Positions 56,256 to 63,817 of a stretch of 63,817 bases of DNA are shown here, one piece after another (position 1 is the first letter of the stretch; every line of letters begins with the position of its first letter). The notes beneath the pieces are model-generated. The model saw only the letters and a list, made by a program, of their open reading frames with translations. It had not been told where the DNA came from and searched no databases. Made by a program: the position numbers and the translations under genes. Source of the stretch: Vermamoeba vermiformis (lineage: Eukaryota > Tubulinea > Echinamoebida); assembly GCA_045837725.1 (NCBI GenBank), contig JBEWZL010000258.1, positions 1-63,817 of the forward strand, read 5' to 3'.

Positions 56256-58953
56256 TTAGCATCTTTTGTTCGTCTTCAAATCGTTATCAGCGATTGGTTG
56301 AAGCTCCAATCGATGAAAGGCGTTGAATTCTGCGGCTTTGGTTGTGAAGAGTTGCGGATCTCGCAAAAGAATGGTTGCAGCTTCACTAGCGAGAGGAGAT
56401 GAAGTCATATTCTTCATAACATCCAAATGATTGTTCTTAGGGTTGATCAAGTGATTCTTCAAATCGATTAAGAACTGCTTAAGCTTTGATGCCAAATCGA
56501 TTCCTTGAGGTGGATCCAAGCAGTAAATAACTCCATCGGCACTAACCTGTGGATGGAAGATAGGAGATAGTACACGTGCCGAGATAATCGAAGTCAAGGG
56601 ATCGATGTGTACGGCGACTTTGTGCCAGTATTGTTGCTGCTTGATGCCTACGAGGAGGTAGTTGCCAATCAACGTCGATTGAGCCGTCACGAAATTTCTC
56701 ACAACAACGTCATTTGGAAGGAATCCTGCTAGTTGAATCCAGCCCTTAGTGCTAAATTGAGATTCGTTAACGAAAATTTTGCCAGTGCTGTCATGCTTCA
56801 CTGGATGCGGAGCTTGAGGAATTCTTGGAACTCTTTGCAATCCGTCGCAGATTCTTTTCATGTCTTCGCACTCTTGTGGCGATATCCAAAAGTGGTTATT
56901 GCAGTTTTGAATGACAGTGTCTATGTGTTCAGGGAAGAGTTGCAGTGTAGTTGACAGGGCTTGCAAAAAGATGTCATAAATGTCATCAATTTGCGTATGA
57001 CGGTTCCACGTTAAATGTTTGAGAATGGCACAGTCTGAAAGACATATGGGTCTGCGTACTTCACTCGTGTGGGCAACCATTTGAATTACTTGACGGATCT
57101 TGATCCAACGACGCGGCGAGACATAGATCTTCTTCTTGTCAAGCTGAGTCATCATATTATGGAGCAAGAAGAATACGGCGTCGTTTAATTCTTTTGTCTG
57201 ACCTTCTTGGCGAATGACCGTTAGAGCTTCAGGAGTGAATAAAAACGCCTCCGGGATCTCGACATTATCTGCAAATAAATGAGTCAGATTAGAGTATGGC
57301 TAATAAAGAGGTATAGTCTTACTTGAAATAACATTTAACGGATTGATCAGGTCCCTAAAACCGGATCCACCCACATCCGGAACAAGAATCGGTCGTACAA
57401 GGCTTGAAGTTCTCCAGTATTTGCAGGATACTCGTTGCTAGCAGCGACGGCGATGAGTAGAGGAATATCGTACCGAGCAGTTCCGTTGTCGAATTTTCTT
57501 TCGTTGAGAATGGTCAGCATGGAGTTCAGAATTGCGCTGTTGGCTTTGAAAATTTCGTCTAAAAATGCAACGCGAGCTTCAGGCAAGTAACCTTTGGTGA
57601 TTCTATGGTGTCGGTCGAGTTTCAGATCCTGGATCGAAAGCGGTCCAAAAAGTTCTTCGGGCAAAGTGAACTTGGTGAGCAATCTCGAGAACATTTTTTC
57701 GTTTCGTGAAATCAGAGAAGTGATTCGTGAACAAAGTTGACTTTTGGCGACGCCAGGTGGACCCAACAAAAGACTATGTTCTCCGCATAACAAACTTAGA
57801 AGCATTAGTGAGCAGTGTTGTTCTCGTTCAACCAGGCCAGCTCTAAATTTGTTCAATATGAACTTCAAATTTCCAATAATGTTACTCGCGCGTTCGTTAG
57901 GCGAAGAGGAATTGGGGACGAGTGTCGCGGGGGAGTTAGTTGCGTTGACCAATCGTTGACCAGAGTTTGCGAGGCTTCCTGGCGAGTCCTTGGTTTTCTT
58001 CTCATTGGTCACTGGGTTCGTGCTATTGGTTGAAACGTTCGTGTTGTTTGGCGGATCCTGATCCTGATCTTGATCCGACTGAGTTGCCTTTGCTTGTGCT
58101 CGTTGAAGCGCTAAAAACTTTTGCTGAATCTTGACGAGGATTTTCCGTTGACCAATGGTGAAGTTCATTTCGGCGAAGTCTTTCTCCGTCAGCCGTACGA
58201 ACGACCAACCGGATGTGATACTGTTATCCGCTAGTGTTTGCAACCATTTGAAGACGTCTTCTTTAGATATTGATCCGTCCTTAACAAGCTTCGACGAGAA
58301 GTGCGAAAAATACTTTTTGAAGAGCACGTCTTGGGAGGGGCTTTTGTTTTGTTTGAGCGAGCTTTTTTGCTTATCTGGGGCAGAAGAGGACTTCGGTTTA
58401 CGATCACGAGCATAGACGAGAATATAAACGTCTGTTTCATACTCGTCAAAGTCGATAAAGGATTCGTCAACAGCAATGATTTGAAAACCTTCTTGATCTC
58501 TGTGACACTATAGGGATAAAATAAATATAAAGGCAAAGAGGCTATTTTTCATCGATTTACTTACCACTAGGCACGAAAGAACGAATTTTTGGGTTTGCTT
58601 TTGCGAATCCAAAAGCGATAAATTAATTTCAAACGCTGTAACGTTTCGTTGTTTCTGACCGCGAGGAAATCTGTCGACATGAACTACAAGAATATCCACC
58701 GTGCTATCTAAAGCCCTAAATACAATCAAAGAATTAAAAACGTATTCTTTTGGTTGCGGATTTACGCCTGTACTAACCCTAATTTCTCGTTAATCGCTGT
58801 AGTAATTTGATATTCTTTATTTTTATCCAAATTGACTTTGACATTTCGGATTTTATCAGAGTCGCCCGCTAAAGAATGAACAGATTGCAAGGGATCAACT
58901 TTCTGAGCGACGTTTTCCTGCAACTTCGAGATTAATGTTGTTGCTAATGACAT
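56256..58953 (-). CDS. RavA/MoxR-type AAA+ ATPase with SAM and USP-like N-terminal parts
   Basis: About six exons from MSLATTLISKLQENVAQKVD. Residues ~60-160 (ILVVHVDRF, VTAFEINLSL, YETDVYILVYAR) resemble the C-terminal half of USP deubiquitinases without the catalytic Cys/His. Residues ~205-260 (VFKWLQTL, GWSFVRLTEKDFAEM, GQRKILVKI) fit a SAM domain. The AAA+ core is close to bacterial RavA: LLGPPGVAKSQL (Walker A), FTLPEELFGPLSIQDLK, EARVAFLDEIFKAN (Walker B) and AASNEYP (sensor 1), then LYDRFLFRMWVDPV. The C-terminal ~300 residues follow RavA's LARA-side region only loosely. MoxR ATPases act as chaperone motors, often beside vWA or effector proteins in bacteria. Its convergent neighbour with an HNH domain fits such a pairing, by inference. 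Confidence 0.8.
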
Positions 58954-59085
58954 GATTAAGCAATAGAATAATACTACAAATCAAAAGGGACTTCTCTTTC
59001 CTAAAAATTGGCGTTTTTCGTCCACAAAAACAAATTCAATTCTTTCTTCGCATTCAACACTTTTTACTGCTTGAGAGCCCACACA

Positions 59086-59295
59086 ATGGAAAAGGAAGAT
59101 AAAAAAGGCTCCAAAAAGCCAAAGAAAACCATCCTGGAAAGGGTCCAAAATTGGTTCTTTGGCGAATCTATTGATTTTCCAGCTTTCATTCGCCAAGTAG
59201 ATTCTCTTTTGGCCAAAAATGATGTAGAACCCCAAGAAGTATTAGACACGTTCAAAGAATACGACGACAAAAACAAGCAGGGAAAGTTGTATTAA
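59086..59295 (+). CDS. Small basic protein of unknown function
   Basis: 69 residues from an ATG with a good context: MEKEDKKGSKKPKKTILERV, then QNWFFGESIDFPAFIRQVDS and a helical acidic end. A single exon. No domain is recognised. It sits between the AAA+ gene (divergent) and the DUF7869-like gene (convergent, 38 bp between stops). The strong Lys-rich start suggests nuclear or nucleic-acid-associated location. Confidence 0.6.
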   Translation: MEKEDKKGSKKPKKTILERVQNWFFGESIDFPAFIRQVDSLLAKNDVEPQEVLDTFKEYDDKNKQGKLY

Positions 59296-59333
59296 ATAAA
59301 TTGAGAGGTATCTCATTTTTTATTTGTTTGACT

Positions 59334-61785
59334 TCAATCGTCATATCGCTTGTTTGGTTTTTTGTTTCGCTTTGTTCTTCCATAGTCAGTTGTGTTTATA
59401 TTTCGGTATTCACGTGCAATCCACTCAGTACTTGTCACTGGCTGTATCAACACTGGGGCATCATAGTCATTTTCATCTAATTCATCTTCATCTGGATAAG
59501 TCTCTGGTATGACAGCATCAACATCAGGGTGCACTGCCTCGTGCACCACTTTCACTGAGGTTGTGGACTGGTCATGGTGACGCTGCTGTGGTGGCAAGAA
59601 CATCAATTCATAATTTGTTGTTGGGCTGTCAAACTCAATATCTAGTAGATCAATTGCAGTTGTGTCGTCTTCTGCAGGCTGATCGGCATTGAATAATTCT
59701 TCAAAGTATTGTTGCTGTTCCTCAGATAGTTTGTCGTAAGTTTTTCTGGTCGCTTCAATCACTTTGTCGTCAATTGGCTTTGGTTCAATCTTGATTGGTT
59801 TGTCCGCTGGAATATTGTGAAGGATAACAATATCGTCACCATCTGCACCCCCTTTCCACTCCTCATCTGTTGCCGTGTAATTGCGCCAATGCATTACAAC
59901 GCTTCCTTGTGCATTGACAGTGAATCGAAAAACATGGGGCTTTGTGTGCCCAGTGAGCTTTGGTAGATATGGGGCAAGCCAGCCACGATAATCATAGATA
60001 GTTTTTACCAATCGCACTTCTGGCGGCGAATTGTAGCAACTCTTAATGTACTCTTTGACATCTTCATCGTCGCCCGTAAGGAGATTATGTGACTTGAGTC
60101 CAATAGCCACTGGCACGTTCTCTTGGTCAATGTCTGTATGAGTGTGTCCTTGAGGAAGGCAAATGAAATAGATGGTATTGGTAAACTTTTTGAGCAGCAA
60201 AACCGCAAAAAAGCCAAAAACGTAGGTATTTTTGTTCTCTCGCCAGCAGTTGTCGCTTTGAAATACCATTGTTGGTGGCAGAGCCTGACCATCTCTGATT
60301 TGCGAAACTATGTGAATGGCTAGTAGATTGATGCTGTAATTGCTGTCGTGACTATACTGTTGTGCAATTGAGACAAACAGAGTACGTCGCTTGGTGTTGT
60401 GGTTGATAAGTCCGGATATTTGCAATCGCAAACGTGCAAGACGGAGCCAAGATTTTGGGAACTGAGACCAGGCAATGTGCGGAATCAAAATCCCTGAATA
60501 GCCATCCCATATCATTTGCCAAATCAAAAAGCTAGCGATTAGCTTTCGGTTAGAATATGTCAGCCGTTCTAACTTTTGCAATGCGTTGTGCTTTGCCACT
60601 TGCTTTTGAACGTTGGTAACTTGAGTTTGGGACACTGCAGCAGCTTGTTGCAACTTCCTACGCAAGATTAGCTTCACTGTGAGTATGGAAGAAACTTACA
60701 TTCTGAGCTCCACACATTCGTCACATTTGCCCAACCGCGTAGTCTTTGGGAATTTGATCCATGCGTACTGAGAAATTGTCGTATAGAAAGTACTCAGCGA
60801 TGCTATGCGATGCGTTTCCTCAAATTCTGAAGCATATTGAGCGTAAAGAAGCTTTTTGTTAAGCGCAATAGGGCAGTGCCATTGATCACTATCAGGTTGT
60901 TCATCGAAAAATATGGACATCAAGCTGAGCACAAAACTTTGCACCGACTGTAATTGAGCTGATGAATACAATCTGAGGGCATTACCATGTGGAATGACAG
61001 AGCAACTAGACTCTTGTTTGATTTGTTGTAGCAGAGGTGCAAGCTTGTTTGTACTGATTCCAAGCAGTTTGATGAAAGCGCGTTGACAGACTTCAAGACC
61101 GTCAAGCTTGTAACAAATCGTCGGAGGCTTGTCACTTCCTTGATCAACTTTCATCGCATTAAGGGAATCAAGTAGCCATCTTGACCTGCCATCGTGTCAG
61201 GCATTTAGCAGAAACATGAGGTACGTACCTTTCGCGCTCAGATTTCTCAGAGTATGGCAGTCGTAAGCGTTCAATCTTCTGGACATTAAATTGCCTCATA
61301 CACAGTTGTTTGCAGCACTTGTATTGCAACAGCTTTTCATTGAAATTACATAGCTTAAGCTGCTTTCGTGATGGTGACGCGACGCGCAACTTTCGAGTCT
61401 CGGATTTGTAAGTGCGTTTTGGGGAGGGGTCATAGATTGAGGATACTCGTCTATTAATATCTATTATGTGTAAGCAATGCAGCTAATTGTAGAACGATAC
61501 GTACCGTCAAAAATTTTATTGCTATCAACCTCGTAAATCCACGACCGCCGATCATCGCTCGTGCTTGTTGTCTCATCTTCATCTACATATATTAATGAAA
61601 TGCAGATAGATATAAATGCCCATACCCTTATTGAAGACTTTTGTTGTGTCAAAATCGCAGATCCAGTCCATTCGACAATTATTAAATTAATTATTGCGTT
61701 ATCGGCACGTGACGGCTTCAGCAATTTATCTACAATGATGGGTGTTATTGCACATATTATTACTGTTACTATTGTAATTATTCAT
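59334..61785 (-). CDS. DUF7869-like, transposase-related protein
   Basis: Exons run from about 61785 (Asn-rich MNNYNSNSNN) through 61587-61508, 61463-61227, 61183-60713 and a long last exon (60677-59334); the first junction is uncertain. Near the N-terminus CNFNEKLLQYKCCKQLC is a Cys-rich, probably zinc-binding motif. The central conserved block contains QSDNCWRENKNTYVFGFFAV and FICLPQGHTHTDIDQ, the signature of the DUF7869 family. That family is widespread in eukaryotes and probably an RNase H-like transposase derivative. The last ~150 residues are acidic and end in KRNKKPNKRYDD. No terminal inverted repeats or target duplications were found, so it may be a domesticated gene rather than a live transposon. 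Confidence 0.65.
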
Positions 61786-62012
61786 AATACAATCACTCGA
61801 TTAAATAGCCAAACACATCTGGTCGCTTGGATTTAAAAAAAAATTAACCAAACTGATTACCTTCAAAGTGAGATAGCTGCGACCCTATATAGTGCCTATT
61901 GTGGTGCTTATATCATGTTATATATTGTAAATACGATAAAATTCGAGTTGGTTTTCTCAGGGTCTGAAACTCTGTTTTTAGTTTATTTTATTTTTGTTAT
62001 TGAACACCACAC
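61786..62012. promoter_or_regulatory. Divergent promoter region
   Basis: About 227 bp separate the start codons of the DUF7869-like gene and the OB-fold gene. TATATA-type strings lie near 61919. Inferred from layout. Confidence 0.4.
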
Positions 62013-63759
62013 ATGTCGGCAGCCACTCTGGACCCTGTTCTTATACGAATTTATCAAGGGGAGTCTATTGATAATATTACATTGCAAGTACGAGATATTG
62101 TCCCGCCATCCACTCCCGGATCGAAGCTCAAACATTATTGGTAAATATTATTAATTAACTACGAGATAATTATATCTATTGTTCTCATTCATAAATCAAC
62201 CTTGTAAATAATATTTAATAATTATTACTGGTAATTAATTTATTGCAACGTATGAAAATTAAATCTCCGTTATTGGCGGGTCGTTACGTAAATTACTTCA
62301 CTACTTCGACACTTGATAATTTGCATTTGTTTACTGCTTTCATTTATTATTTTAACTGATGATTCATAGTTTGTTATTATCTGACGCGCATGTGATGATA
62401 CCGTGCATTTTGCACGAGTCGCTGAATGACAAGATTGCAAATGGTGCAATCAAAACGGGATCAATACTACGTCTTTCGAAATGGAGCTGGCATAACCATA
62501 ATGATCGGTACGCCCCTCAGCATCAATTTACATGATCTAACTACTTGCAATAGTCGTGTGCTCTCTGTCGTTGCATCGGGGCTTACCGTTACTGGGCACA
62601 TGAAGCAGATCAATTTTAGTGCTGTGCGTGACATCTATGAAGCAGTGAATGATTTTGAAGGTGAGTGTTATCGATGCCACGCTGTTCTTATAAATTGCTA
62701 GATGACGGACTTGACATGCCCACACCTACACACGCTACACAAGCCACTGAACGTGAAGCCGATGAAAGAACTCTGCGTAGGTGACCAACTGTACACAGCA
62801 TAATTGTCTTGATTGCTGATCATAATTTAGAATTGTGGATAGACAAAGGCATGAAGCTCATTGATGAAGGCATCGATCACAAATTTTACGACCACGATCA
62901 AGGACTGCAAATCAAGTACAAGAGTCGCTTATACGTTGAATTTGATGCTCTCATCTACAAAGAGGCGTTCCACGAGAAGGGCGATGATTGCTTTGCAAAG
63001 AAATACGGTGTGTGTACAATTGCCGCATGTTTAAAGGCAAAATCCACCTCAAAACCGTTAATCGCCCTGCATATCAACAGTGATGGTGAAGATCATTTTG
63101 CTTTGGTTCAACCAGGATCAGTAACCAATAATGGGTATAAAAACAACGACGATGAGCCTATGCACATTGAACAATTGTGGAGAGAGCACGTGACCAACAA
63201 CGGAACTACTGCACGCCCAAAGAAACAAAGACCAGCCAGTGATGACTCGGAACTGCCATCAAAAAGCACTCGATCTCGTACACGCGAGGACTCTGATAGT
63301 GAAGATGACCGCGCCCGTAAGCGTCATAAATCAGACAACAATCTGTCGAATCAGGTCTCACCACAGCTCACCGAATTGCTTGCTGATGTTGCAAGCATTG
63401 GACAGAATATCTCTGCTTTATCAGCAACCATCAGTTCACAGCATGATAAAACATCTCGTCAGCTCGTACTCTTGAACAACACAACCAACGCAAAGCATAC
63501 TGCCATCGAAGAACGATTGAAGTCTTTGTCTGACGAGATAAAGGCAGTCAATAGTTCAATCAAGACATTGGATGAAGTTGTGCAACGCATATTGTCGCAC
63601 GTGAAAGCTGACGCGAAAGAGAAGGAAAAGGTTGTTGTCGTACAAGCACCAATACCTCAGATGCGCCAAGAGCCTCACTATGTTGTGCCACCAAACTACT
63701 ACTCGGGAACACCCTCATACAATGGCCCATACAATAGTCCTTCATCACGTTTTTTCTAA
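62013..63759 (+). CDS. RPA70N-like OB-fold protein with coiled-coil tail
   Basis: Five exons from MSAATLDPVLIRIYQGESID. The first ~135 residues resemble the N-terminal OB fold of replication protein A 70 kDa: ALDPVLIRIYQG-type start, LKHYCLLLSDAHVMIPCILH, LNDKIANGAIKTGSILRLSK and RRVLSVVASGLTVTG, in the right order and spacing. A second, unrecognised compact region follows (IKYKSRLYVEFDALIYKEAF). Then come a Lys/Arg-rich linker with KKQRP and RARKRHK nuclear signals, a coiled coil (about residues 350-430) and a Tyr/Pro/Ser tail. In RPA this OB fold binds checkpoint and repair partners. The other three OB folds of RPA70 are absent, so this is an accessory protein, not RPA itself. A polyadenylation signal lies at 63784. 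Confidence 0.75.
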
Positions 63760-63817
63760 GACGATTTGTCATAGCAAATTTCAATAAAACGAGAGATATC
63801 TCATTTTATCTAATTTA

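Noticed and set aside
59334-61785. Complete DNA transposon around the DUF7869-like gene
   Set aside because: No terminal inverted repeats or target-site duplications could be found on either side.
1-63817. tRNA or rRNA genes
   Set aside because: No B-box-like GGTTCGANNCC with a matching acceptor stem and no rRNA-like stretch was seen by eye; a tRNAscan run would settle it.

Overview
The window is nuclear DNA from a single-celled eukaryote. Genes are split by many short introns (mostly 41-60 nt, GTAAGT or GTACGT donors, CTAAC/CTAAT-like branch sites, at least one GC-AG intron). Intergenic DNA is AT-rich and AATAAA signals follow genes. The first bases are CCCTAA telomere-type repeats in the orientation expected at a left chromosome end, so the first 21 kb look subtelomeric. 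SH2 domains coupled to a TKL-type kinase, a protease-associated-like 7TM protein and GPI-anchored carbohydrate enzymes suit a free-living protist. An amoebozoan is one possibility, but I cannot fix the lineage from sequence alone. I see no tRNA, rRNA, CRISPR array or recognisable retroelement.

Region 1 (1-21.5 kb, subtelomere-like). Two incomplete copies of a gene set lie here. Each has a Nei/NEIL1-derived protein without a catalytic N-terminus (3-1459; 11984-12945). Each also has a head-to-head pair encoding an H3-like histone-fold protein and an unrecognised family that I call X (6459-8952 with 9019-9982; 12952-13910 with 13973-14382). A GATA-finger/SET/AT-hook protein, disordered acidic proteins and a small four-exon gene at 10480-11154 fill the rest. 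Between and beyond these genes are clusters of short hairpin-forming repeats, a different sequence family in each block (2.2, 11.2, 14.8, 16.6, 18.8 and 20.9 kb). Several show compensatory stem changes, and one family lies in what look like spliced non-coding exons. CCCTAA-rich blocks with a TATATAAT tail occur near 1, 12.0 and 21.47 kb.

Region 2 (21.6-49.2 kb, core-like). Genes are packed on both strands: a GPI-anchored clan GH-A hydrolase, a kinase-SH2 protein, a lectin-like type I membrane protein, a nucleotidyltransferase-HAD fusion, a Nei-WGR-UNG base-excision-repair fusion of 833 aa, an SH2-ankyrin-kelch protein, an alpha/beta-hydrolase lacking its nucleophile serine, a GH16 glucanase, a 7TM protein followed by a broken partial copy, a double RING protein and the mRNA capping guanylyltransferase.

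Region 3 (49.9-63.8 kb). A protein of about 1,980 residues with an N-terminal HNH domain of bacterial polymorphic-toxin type ends 22 bp from a convergent USP-like/SAM/RavA-type AAA+ ATPase gene. After a small basic protein comes a divergent pair: a DUF7869-like, transposase-related protein, and an RPA70N-like OB-fold protein with a coiled-coil tail. The recurring theme is DNA repair, chromatin and conflict-type domains in unusual fusions.
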